From assembly GCF_950295315.1 (NCBI RefSeq), contig NC_080164.1:60110003-60174002 (forward strand): a stretch of 64,000 bases of DNA, read 5' to 3'. Shown one piece after another: positions 34,307 through 42,420 of the stretch (position 1 is its first letter; every line of letters starts with the position of its first letter). The stretch is from Erinaceus europaeus (Eukaryota; Chordata; Mammalia; Eulipotyphla; Erinaceidae). The notes under the pieces are model-generated. The model worked only from the letters and a program-made list of their open reading frames with translations. It was not told the DNA's origin and did not search any database. A program made the translations under genes and the position numbers.

Positions 34307-34324
34307 TGGCGCCCAACGTGGGGC
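34307..34324 (+). promoter_or_regulatory. Primer-binding site for tRNA-Lys
   Basis: TGGCGCCCAACGTGGGGC, two bases after the 5' LTR: exact complement of the last 18 nt (with CCA) of tRNA-Lys(CTT), the lysine primer type also used by Mason-Pfizer-type betaretroviruses. Minus-strand DNA synthesis would start here. Confidence 0.95.
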
Positions 34325-34382
34325 ATGAACCCACGACCCTGAGATTAAGAGTCTCATGCTCTACCGACTGAGCTAGCCTGGC
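34307..34382 (-). tRNA. Full-length tRNA-Lys(CTT) copy at the ERV PBS
   Basis: The minus strand reads as a complete tRNA-Lys with anticodon CTT. All 76 positions, including the 3' CCA, line up with the mammalian tRNA with about three differences: 34,325 (opposite A58), 34,326 (a CpG position) and 34,379 (acceptor stem). The A-box (tagctcagtcgg) is intact; the B-box is altered at two bases (ggttcatgcc). Because the encoded CCA coincides exactly with the retroviral PBS, this is a reverse-transcribed primer copy and not an ordinary tRNA gene. A tRNA finder may still call it, probably with a reduced score. Transcription is unlikely but not excluded. Confidence 0.88.
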
Positions 34383-34384
34383 CC

Positions 34385-34793
34385 TTCACCCCCTGGCATT
34401 CTTCAGTGGACATCTGCTTTGGACACTTCTATCGGACTCACTGGTACACCTCGAACACTTTGCACAAAACTAGCAGCTTCCCCTTATGCTGCTGGGTTTC
34501 TCAAAGACTGACTGCAGACATGCCTTGGGACTCTAGGCCTCCCCCTCCCCCCCATGCTACAAAATGCCCGTTGAGGCAATTACACCCCCCAGAGGCAGGA
34601 AATGTTTTTTTTAAGCTGATAAAAAGCCCACAGAGGTAAAAAATGGCCCCCTCAGGCCTTCCCTTGGCAGCACACTGGTTCTTGTTACTCGCTTACATGT
34701 TTCTCCATGTTTGTGCCAGTTTCTTTTTTGAAAATGCCTGTACTATATAGGTTTCTGTTCACCCCACATCCCTGATACTGTGGTCATTTAGTT
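34385..34793 (+). other. Interior 3' part of ERV copy 2
   Basis: Co-linear with copy 1 from 14,310: ttcaccccctggcattcttc, ggacatctgctttggacact, ctggtacacctcgaacactt, accccacatccctgatactg. No open frame of significance. Confidence 0.88.
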
Positions 34794-34809
34794 AAAAACA
34801 GAAGGGGGT
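34794..34809 (+). promoter_or_regulatory. Polypurine tract
   Basis: aaaaacagaaggggg directly before the 3' LTR, the expected primer site for plus-strand DNA synthesis; better preserved than in copy 1. Confidence 0.85.
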
Positions 34810-34811
34810 AT

Positions 34812-35091
34812 TGTTTGTATGTTTCATATTGGTTTGCTCCTCTTCCCCCGACCTCTGAGAGAATTGGTTTGGCCCTTGCTAGTTTCGCGCCCCGCTTTCT
34901 CCCCGCCCCCTATGCTAAGGACGTCGAGAGTCCCAGCAGCAGCTGTGGAGGGAGAATGATGGGGAAGCACATGGTGTGGTGATTTGCCCATTCGTGAATA
35001 AAGATTAAACTGCAGCTTCTCAGCCCATCCGTGGGTCCCTGAGTCTCTGTCTCTTTCTACCGCCAGCTGGAGCCTCTGAACTTTAACAACA
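34812..35091 (+). repeat. 3' LTR of ERV copy 2
   Basis: 280 bp, TGTTTGTATG start, CTTTAACAACA end, AATAAA at 34,997-35,002. It lacks a short block near its 3' end (gcgacgctagcccagc in the 5' LTR). Confidence 0.92.
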
Positions 35092-35097
35092 TTTACC
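35092..35097. repeat. Target site duplication of ERV copy 2, right
   Basis: TTTACC immediately after the 3' LTR. Confidence 0.88.
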
Positions 35098-35125
35098 TGG
35101 TGAGTTCTCTCTCTAGCTGGAGACT

Positions 35126-35227
35126 GATACTTTCAAAGTGAACATTAGATGTTTTGATGTATGTACTGATAGTTCACAACCCTCTATAGCTATCATTAGA
35201 ACATCCAATGTGCACTTTGAAAGTATC
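35126..35227. repeat. Inverted repeat, 34-bp arms
   Basis: Arms 35,126-35,159 and 35,194-35,227 are reverse complements with four mismatches (outer 15 bp GATACTTTCAAAGTG perfect), separated by 34 bp. Could be a palindromic DNA-transposon remnant (MITE) or a hairpin; family not recognised. Confidence 0.85.
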
Positions 35228-35356
35228 ATTTATTTAATATCCATATTCATTTTTATTTGCTATATATTTTAATAGTATCTTCTATAAAATAGATAGATTC
35301 AACAAAAGAATGGTCAGTATAGAAAAGTGAGAAAATTGGGTCAAGAAATTGTCTTG

Positions 35357-35358
<2 letters not shown>

Positions 35359-35405
<47 letters not shown>
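35359..35405. repeat. (AT)n microsatellite
   Basis: About 22 AT units, followed by a degenerate atatatgtaatatacatg stretch. Confidence 0.97.
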
Positions 35406-35409
<4 letters not shown>

Positions 35410-35865
35410 TATGTAATATACATGCACGTATATTACATGCATATACATATATAGCTGAACTTTTATTTGCAACATAAAGAGATGTTATAGTGCATAAAAC
35501 GTGTCTCAAGTACATTAAAAATACGGTACATAAAATATTAACATAAGTTAAAAGAGGAAGATAATGTGTGAAGTTTTCCTGTGATTATTTTGATGTTAAT
35601 TTACTAATATTGAATTTTAGTGTATAGTACTGTTTTACCTTGCGAGTTATATTATGCAAAAAAGTTATTTCTTAAATAGTTTGTTATCAATGTTAGAAAA
35701 ATCAAACTCATATTTATGTAACTACTATAGAAAATATTGTAGTTCAAGGCAATTGTTTTTAATTGGTTATAAAATATCACCAGCATTTAAAGTTATAACA
35801 TTCTTTTGGTGAGTATAAAGCATAAAAGAAAATTGTATCCACTTATTTTGTTCTTAGAAATTGTC
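35410..35865. other. AT-rich DNA, nothing recognised
   Basis: No feature supported. Confidence 0.45.
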
Positions 35866-35867
35866 AT

Positions 35868-36030
35868 TTGGGGGCCAGAAAGATAATTTAGTATTTGCTT
35901 TGCCACGAGTACAGCCCAGGATTGGTCTCCACCACCACATGGATAGTGCTATGGCACCTGAGGATTCAATTTCTTTCTCTCTCTCTCTCTCCCCCCTCCC
36001 TCTTTTAGACATCTCTGTTTTTCTATCTGA
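35868..36030 (+). mobile_element. SINE type F
   Basis: gggggccagaaagataattt, agtatttgctttgccacgag, cccaggattggtctccacca, ccacatggatagtgctatgg, ctctctctctctctcccccc. Confidence 0.7.
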
Positions 36031-36344
36031 GTGAAAGTGCAACCAGAATAGTGCAATAATGCATGAATGAGGCCTTAACTCTGTAAAATAAAAAAGACAT
36101 AATTATGAAGATTATTAGCAATCTTCACTAGAATTTTAAATTTTTTACTATAAAATAGTTGGACCTGTATCCCTCTTCTAAGTACATCTCCCTGCAGTTT
36201 GATAAGTTTGCATTATTGGGATGCAGTCTTCACAAATTATCTTTCTCTCTCTTCATAATTCCTCAGACTTTCAAAGCACATGTGGTCGAATGTGTAAAAA
36301 TAGTGTAATAATCCATACATTTGTTTCTTGTTGAACATAATTCT

Positions 36345-36625
36345 TTTTTTAATTTTATATTTATTTATTTCCTTTTGTTGCCCTTGCTGTTTTATAGTAG
36401 TAATTATTGTTGTTGTCATTGATGTCGTCATTGTTGGATAGGACAGAGAGAAATGTAGAGAGGAGCAGAAGACAGAGACGGGGAGAGAAAGATAGGCACC
36501 TGCAGACCTCTAGTGAAGTGGCTCCCCTGCAGATGGGGAGCCGGGGGCTTAAATGTAGATCCTTGCTCCAGTCCTTGCACTTTGTGCCACCTGCGCTTAT
36601 CCCCGCTGTGCTACCGCCTGACTCC
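36345..36625 (-). mobile_element. SINE type A
   Basis: Inverted type A: atttatttccttttgttgcc, ggataggacagagagaaatg, cacctgcagacctctagtga (short deletion), atggggagccgggggcttaa, tgctaccgcctgactcctga. Flanked by gaacataattctt at 36,333 and 36,626, the target duplication. Confidence 0.94.
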
Positions 36626-36774
36626 TGAACATAATTCTTAACAGGAAAATATCCACACTCTTCTTCATCCTCCAGACATACATACACATAGGCATTTCCT
36701 CAGGTCTCATTCTTTTTGTCTCTCTCTTTTCCTTTCTTTCTCTTCCTCTCCTCTCTCTCTCTCTCATTTTTTTT

Positions 36775-36935
36775 TTCTTTTCTTTCTTTCTTTTGTTTTT
36801 CTTTATTTGACAAAGCACTGCTCAGCTCTGGTTTATGGTGGTATTGTGGACTGAAGCTGGGAACTTTGGTGCCTCAGTCCTGAAAGTTTTTTTTTTTTTT
36901 TGGCATAATCATTATGCTGTCTCCCCAGCCCTCTC
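36775..36935 (-). mobile_element. SINE type D
   Basis: Inverted type D: tttgacaaagcactgctcag, ctctggtttatggtggtatt, ggtgcctcagtcctgaaag, a T run, ataatcattatgctgtctcc. Confidence 0.85.
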
Positions 36936-36939
36936 TTTC

Positions 36940-37585
36940 CTGTAAAGCCTCTGGTATTTTAAAACTGTTGAGACTGAAACTTCTCATACTCATTGCCAAG
37001 TTGATATACATTGTCATGGTATGGTGAGTTCCTGAAGTAACACAATTCTTTATTATTAAACTAGGGACAAATAAATTCATTGTAGTTGTCTTAATTAAGT
37101 CAATATCTTAACTTAAATGCAGAACTTTACCACAGTTCTAAAAGCCAGGAAGTTTAAGGATAAGGGGCTTTTTAATTTGGTTTCTGGGAAGGGCTCTCTT
37201 TTTGGCTGCATGCTAAAGAGAGACAGGGAATTAGGGGAACTCTAGAATCTCTGATAAAGGCACTAATCCAGCTATAAGGGCTTCTCCAGATAATCTTGTT
37301 ATTCCTAGAAGTTCCATTTCATTATTTCATATTGGGGATTAGTGCTTCAACATAAGAATTGTAGTGGGGGTGTAAACACAAATATGTAGTCCATAATAGC
37401 AGTCCATTGAAGTTTCCTGATAATAGAGAAAAAAAAAAAAGTTTATATACAAACATTTCTGGAAATAGTCTTAAACACACTGTGTTAGTATTAATTTTAA
37501 AATAAAGTAATGCAGGGTCTTATTTAATGCTACTACTTCAACTCTTACTCAAGTTAGAATAAGCAGAGCTGTATACTATAAAAAA
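36940..37585. other. AT-rich DNA, nothing recognised
   Basis: No feature supported. Confidence 0.45.
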
Positions 37586-37589
37586 TTAT

Positions 37590-37905
37590 GGTTGGGGCTG
37601 AGAAGTAGCATACCTGGTAGAGTTCACACGCTACCATGCTTAAGGATTTGGGTTTAAGTCTGCACCTGCAGGGAAAGGTTCACAAACAGTGAAACAGTGC
37701 TGCGACTCTTTCTCTTTCTCTTTCTCTTTCTCTTTCTCTTTCTCTTTCTCTTTCTCTTTCTCTTTCTCTTTCTCTTTCTCTTTCTCTTTCTCTTTCTCTC
37801 CTCTCCTCTCCCCTCCCCTCCCCTTCTCTCTCTCTCTTTCCCCTTCTTCCCTCCCTCCTTCCCTTCCCTCTCAATTTCTATGTCAATCCTAAATAAATAC
37901 ATAAA
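37590..37905 (+). mobile_element. SINE type B with expanded pyrimidine block
   Basis: ggttggggctgagaagtagc head, acgctaccatgcttaaggat, ttgggtttaagtctgcacct, agtgaaacagtgctgcgact, then a large hexanucleotide expansion, cctctcaatttctatgtc and an aataaata tail. Confidence 0.85.
37706..37800. repeat. (CTCTTT)n hexanucleotide repeat
   Basis: About 16 near-perfect hexamers expanded from the SINE pyrimidine block; produces spurious frames of SFSFSF and ERERER type on the two strands. Confidence 0.97.
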
Positions 37906-38059
37906 ATATTTAATATAATAATGGTTACCATCACAACTACTAGCATGAATCTAATAGAAAATAAGATAATAGAACATGCCAGTTGGCAAAGAAGAAACTA
38001 GACCCTGTCTTTGCATCATGTTAGTGGTACCGTAAAACCAGGCAGACACAGTTATAGTA

Positions 38060-38590
38060 GTAGTTCCTCGATATAACATAGAGCTATCATATGATCCACA
38101 ATTCTATACCTATACATATATATTCATCTGAAATAAAGAAGTAAAACCATGTGTCCATGTAAAATTTTGCATGCAAATGTTTTTACTGACATTTTCCATG
38201 ATAAATTTGAAAATGGGGTAAGCAATAATTTTCATGAACTGATGAATGGATAGTGTTATGTCTATATAGTAGAATATTATTAGGCTATAAAAGGGAATAA
38301 AACACTCATTGACTACATGAATGAGCCTTGAAAATACATAAAAAGAAACTAGTAATATAATATAGCCATATATTATATGATTCAATTTACATAATATACA
38401 TATAGCAAGAAAATCTATTGAACATAAGGAATGTTAGTAATTTCCAAAAGGGACTTGGGTGGTAAAAAGTAGAAGTGAAGATAGGTAAATATACAGAGTT
38501 TCCTATGGGACTAATTAAGTGTTTTAAAATGACAGTGTGATGGGTGCACAACTCTGTACGTTAAATTGCATGTGCTTTAAGGTAGACATT
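38060..38590 (+). mobile_element. Old L1M ORF2 / 3' end
   Basis: gaactgatgaatggatagtg, agtagaatattattaggcta, taaaagggaataaaacac, tgaatgagccttgaaaatac, tattatatgattcaatttac: the well-known ancient L1 3' series, plus orientation, much mutated. Confidence 0.75.
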
Positions 38591-38591
38591 A

Positions 38592-38740
38592 AGGGTCAGG
38601 GAGGTTGCCCAGCAGCATCTCATATGCTCTGTGTGTGTAAGGCCTTAGCATCAATTCCCAGTACCAGTGTATAGTCAGTCACACCACTCCAAATGCACCT
38701 GATTTTGTCAATCCTCAGCATCATATGAAAAAAATAAATA
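38592..38740 (+). mobile_element. SINE type F
   Basis: gtcagggaggttgcccagca, gctctgtgtgtgtaaggcct, tagcatcaattcccagtacc and an A-rich end. Confidence 0.5.
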
Positions 38741-38814
38741 TATAAATGAAAATCTTGAATGATAGAGGAGTGATGTTTTGATCTCTCTCTCTCTATTTCT
38801 CTTATAAAATAAAA

Positions 38815-38890
38815 TAAAAATCAGGCCATGAAGCTGTCAGTGGTGAAGTGCATGCCATCCATGTATGAAATTCTAGTTTTGATTCCCAGT
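38815..38890 (+). mobile_element. SINE remnant
   Basis: gtcagtggtgaagtgcatgc, ccatgtatgaaattctag and tgattcccagtac resemble a type F head and B-box. Confidence 0.4.
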
Positions 38891-38894
38891 ACAA

Positions 38895-38996
38895 CATACA
38901 CACATATACACACATAGGTACACATGTTAACATGTACACATGTACACATGTACACATGTACACATGTTAACAGGTACACATGTTACACATGTGCAT
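38895..38996. repeat. ACATGT-rich palindromic simple repeat
   Basis: Tandem tacacatg units; the core ACATGT is self-complementary, so the tract could fold back. Confidence 0.85.
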
Positions 38997-38999
38997 GTT

Positions 39000-39145
39000 A
39001 GGGCATCAAAGAGGTGGACCAGCTGGTAGAGTGCATGTCTAGCCTGTATAAAACCCCGAATTCAATTGCCAGCACTTCATATGGTAGTGGAAACAGTGTG
39101 GTGCTCTGGTCTGTCTCTATTTCTCTCATAAAAGTAAATAAATCA
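39000..39145 (+). mobile_element. SINE type F
   Basis: caaagaggtggaccagctgg, tagagtgcatgtctagcctg, gaattcaattgccagcactt, ctggtctgtctctatttctc, ataaaagtaaataaatcagc. Confidence 0.65.
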
Positions 39146-39243
39146 GCAAATTTTAAACAAATTATATATGGCCAGATATTATGTATATAAGTATATTAAT
39201 ATTCTCAATAAGGCTAAGAATATGGTTAAGAATATGGTTACTG

Positions 39244-39450
39244 GGGCCAGGTGGTGGTGTACCTGGTTGAGCACACATGTTACAATGCACAAGAACCCAG
39301 GTTCAATCCCCTGGTTCCCACCTGCAGGGGGAAAGCTTCGTAAATAGTGAAGCAGGGCTGCAGGTGTCTCTCTGTCTCTCTCCCTCCCTATCATCCCCTT
39401 CCCTCTCGATTTCTACCTGTCTCTATCCAAAAATAAATAAAGATAACTTA
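39244..39450 (+). mobile_element. SINE type B, young
   Basis: ggggccaggtggtggtgtac, ggttgagcacacatgttaca, gttcaatcccctggttccca, gcagggggaaagcttcgtaa, ctatccaaaaataaataaag. Confidence 0.95.
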
Positions 39451-39454
39451 AAAA

Positions 39455-39890
39455 TTTTTTTTCAAGTGGCAACTTTTAAAAAAAAGGATATGGTTACCAG
39501 GGACTTTTCTACCTCTGAGGAGAATGCCATGTTTGTTCCCATGGAGATTATCTGGGAAGAGGGTGCAGTCAGATAAATAAAAACATAACACCATAACAAA
39601 ACTTATTTTTATATAGTTAAAAATCAAGAGAACCAATGTATCAGGGTAAAGGTACAAACTATGAAAGATAAATATTTTAGATATGGTAGAGGAAGTCTCC
39701 CTATAGGTGATTTTTGAGTTAAGATCTAAGTAATGAGGGGTGAGAAAAGAAGCCACCCAACTCTAAAGACCCTGACTTAAAAAAAAAAAAAAACTTGAAT
39801 GATCAGAGAACCTTAGGAAGCTATGCTCATAAAAGGGAGAAATGAAGACATGGACATCACAAGCTGAGATAAGCATTATAGGCAGACTTT
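39455..39890. other. AT-rich DNA, nothing recognised
   Basis: No feature supported; poly-A run at 39,778-39,793. Confidence 0.4.
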
Positions 39891-39894
39891 GTTT

Positions 39895-40185
39895 TTTTTT
39901 AAACTTTGTTTTATTTAATTTTCCTTTTTTGTTGCCCTTGTTTTTATCATTGTTGTGGTTATTATTGTTGCTATTATTGATGTCTTTGTTGCTGGATAGG
40001 ACAGAGAGAAATGAAGAGAGGAAGGAAAGACAGAGAGGAGAAGAGAAAGATAGAGACCTACAGACTTGCTTCACCACTTGTGAAGCAAACCCCCAGCAGG
40101 TGGGGAGCTGGGGACTTGAACCTGGATCCTTGCACTTTGTGCCGTGTGCACTTAACCCACTGTGCTACCGCCCAAGCCCAAATAT
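39895..40185 (-). mobile_element. SINE type A
   Basis: Inverted type A: ttttttgttgcccttgttt, ttgctggataggacagagag, cagacttgcttcaccacttg, gtggggagctggggacttga, taacccactgtgctaccgcc. Flanked by gcagactttg/cagactttgct (39,881 and 40,189). Confidence 0.94.
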
Positions 40186-40189
40186 ACAC

Positions 40190-40635
40190 AGACTTTGCTA
40201 AGCTCAAATGCTTTGTTTTATGGATTCAGTAGTATAAAGGCATATTGAATGCTTAACAAAATCTTCATAGTATTCATAATAATCACAGCTCAGCTGAATA
40301 TCAGGTATTGTTTGCTTCTTTAAAGTAATGTGAAAATTATCGAATAATTCAATTTTAAATGTCATTATGGGACTGATTTTTTAGAAAAACAACGCTCTGT
40401 AGTTGGCACAAAAATAAAGTTTCGTGAATAGCATTAAAATAACAGCTTAAAAAATAAATCAATGTGATTTAGCAATGTGAAGAACATTTTTCATTTTCAG
40501 GATTTATTCCACTGAGATATGTATCAGATAAAGCAATATCAGAAAGACAGGCACATCAGATTGAATACTTTAAGATGCATTAAAAAAACTGTCTAGAAAA
40601 ATGTGGGCAGTATTCAAGGAGGCTCCCAGAGATCT
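40190..40635. other. AT-rich DNA, nothing recognised
   Basis: No feature supported. Confidence 0.45.
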
Positions 40636-40639
40636 CAGT

Positions 40640-41045
40640 CTAATAATGTCAGAAAACTAGACACCATCACCATCTTTAGATGATGAGGAGGTGGGAGTAG
40701 AAATCTGTTTTGAGAACATAGGGGTTGTGGGGGATTGGAGAAAGGGAGTTAGAGAGACTTTTCACCACTCAACTACTGTGCACTTTTGTTTGTATAAATA
40801 GCACAATTTAAAGCAGTTCAATATAAACAAATAAGGTAGATGTTATAAAAGCTGACTGACTTACACAATCTTCCAGAAACCACAAATCTCTCCCTCGTAG
40901 GATTTTCAAAATAGTAACATGACAGAGGACCTAGTGGGGGTTGTATTGTTATATGGGAAACTGGGGAATGTTATGCATGTACAAACTATTGTATTTACTG
41001 TTGAATGTAAAACATTAATTCCCCAATAAGGAAATAAAAAAATGG
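40640..41045 (+). mobile_element. LINE-1 3' UTR end with poly-A signal
   Basis: Plus-strand 3' UTR: actagacaccatcaccatct, ggaggtgggagtagaaat, later gggttgtattgttatatggg, aaactggggaatgttatgca and taaggaaataaaaaaatgg. A different L1 3' UTR type from the minus-strand copies. Confidence 0.65.
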
Positions 41046-41326
41046 TAAGATCATTTAGAGTCAAGATTTAGGCAATCCCTGTAAATCAGAATATTGTTAT
41101 TCTGAGTGGAATTCACTAGCTTAAGACAGAATCTGTTAGGGGCTGACTAGGTTCAGATTGAGACCCTGGGAGAAAAGTCTCTTCAAAGGTTGTGAACATT
41201 CTGTTTAGAAGAAGAAGAAATGGGCTGGGTTGTGATAAGCCCCTATTCTAATGAAGCATATTGGGGTGACCAATCCCTGCTGGCCCACTGCAGGTAACAA
41301 TAGCAAAAGGTAACAGTACCTAAAGT
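41046..41326. other. No feature recognised
   Basis: Short unassigned stretch before a SINE cluster. Confidence 0.4.
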
Positions 41327-41327
41327 A

Positions 41328-41960
41328 AGGGTTGGGCGGCGGTGCAGCAGGCTAAGCACACATGGCGCAAAGCGCAAGGACCGGCTTAAGGATCCCTGTT
41401 CGAGCTCCTGGCTCTCCCCACCTAGGAGGGTCCCTTCACAGGCAGTGAAGCAGGTCTGCAGGTGTCTGTCTTTCTTTTCCCCTCTCTGTCTTCCCCTTCT
41501 CTCTCCATTTCTCTCTGTCCTATCCAACAACGATGACAGCAAAAACAACAATAATAGTAACAACGATGATAAACAAGGACGACAAGGGAGTCGGGCTGTA
41601 GCGCAGCTGGTTAAGCGCAGGTGGCGCAAAGCACAAGGACCGGCATAAGGATCCCGGTTCGAACCCCGGCTCCCCACCTGCGGGGGAGTCGCTTCACAGG
41701 CAGTGAAGCAGGTCTGCAGGTGTCTATCTTTCTCTCCTCCTCTCTGTCTTCTCCATTTCTCTCCGTCCTATCCAACAACAACAACAATAATAACTACAAC
41801 AATAAAACAACAAGGGCAACAAAAGGGAATAAATAAATAAAATAAATATTAAAAAAAAAAAAAAACAAGGACGACAAAAGGGAAAAAATGGCCTACAGGA
41901 GCAGTGGATTCGTGGTGCAGGCACCGAGCCCCAGCAATAACCCTTGAGGCAAAAAAAAAA
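41328..41960 (+). mobile_element. SINE type A long variant, split by another SINE
   Basis: First half 41,328-41,585 (gggttgggcggcggtgcagc head to caaggacgacaa). It resumes after the nested SINE at 41,863 with caaggacgacaaaagggaaa and the extra module (gcctacaggagcagtggatt, caccgagccccagcaataac) to 41,952. Confidence 0.93.
41586..41862 (+). mobile_element. Nested young SINE type A
   Basis: Near-consensus copy (gggagtcgggctgtagcgca, cggttcgaaccccggctccc, cgggggagtcgcttcacagg, tcctatccaacaacaacaac, long A tail). Target duplication AAACAAGGACGACAA at 41,571-41,585 and 41,863-41,877. Intact A- and B-boxes. Confidence 0.96.
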
Positions 41961-41963
41961 AAA

Positions 41964-41965
<2 letters not shown>

Positions 41966-42001
<36 letters not shown>
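41966..42001. repeat. (GT)n microsatellite
   Basis: About 18 GT units directly after the SINE A tail. Confidence 0.97.
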
Positions 42002-42003
<2 letters not shown>

Positions 42004-42420
42004 CTAAAGCCCCTGTAGGTTCACCAGCAACCTATAAAAGTATTCGGTTTGGAGAGGCTAGGGCAACAGTCTGTGGTGTCCTACTCAACTGTACATGTCT
42101 CCTGCTTTCTTCTCTTCAAAGTAAGTTCATTTTACCTGACTCACAGGATCACATGGATTTGCCTGTGGGTACCGCCATGATAAATCCAGTACTGGGAAGC
42201 TTCCAGAAGAGCTGTAACACAACTTCTCAGAACCTGGGAAGACCACTGGGGCTTCTCCCAAGAGAGTGGGAATATGCTACCAGCCCCACTCCTCCATCCC
42301 TGTAACAAACCTTTGTGTCGAATTGCTCACTTCCATAAGCAAGCAATCACACTTGGTTTTCCTGTAAATTCTTGAGGAGCATTAAACATCTACAAATTCA
42401 GATGATGCTCAATACAAATG
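42002..42420. other. Unassigned, less AT-rich segment
   Basis: Contains a 133-codon frame (41,904-42,305) whose first part is SINE and GT repeat; the remainder (about 42,000-42,305) has no recognised domain. May be part of an old repeat or single-copy DNA. Confidence 0.35.

Larger units (their letters stand above)
34008..35091 (+). mobile_element. Class II-like ERV, non-autonomous, copy 2
   Basis: A 1,084-bp insertion of the same family as 12,764-15,045: two LTRs, an intact 18-nt lysine primer-binding site, a 76-nt tRNA-Lys copy, about 0.43 kb of interior, a good polypurine tract and a perfect 6-bp target duplication TTTACC. It lacks everything corresponding to copy 1 positions 13,075-14,309. 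No retroviral gene is present. Its LTRs look more alike than those of copy 1, so it is the younger insertion. Confidence 0.93.

Noticed and set aside
34307..34382. Active cellular tRNA-Lys gene
   Set aside because: The B-box has two changes, the 3' CCA is encoded, and the copy coincides exactly with the retroviral PBS. A primer copy is the better explanation.
37654..37918. Open frames encoding KRKRKR, ERERER, SFSFSF and LFLFLF
   Set aside because: Direct translations of the CTCTTT repeat in different frames.
38895..38996. CRISPR-like spaced repeat
   Set aside because: It is a degenerate short simple repeat without spacers in a mammalian genome.
41243..41836. Frames of up to 144 codons across a SINE pair
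   Set aside because: They are translations of SINE type A, repeated in similar form at 32.8, 33.3 and 40.0 kb.
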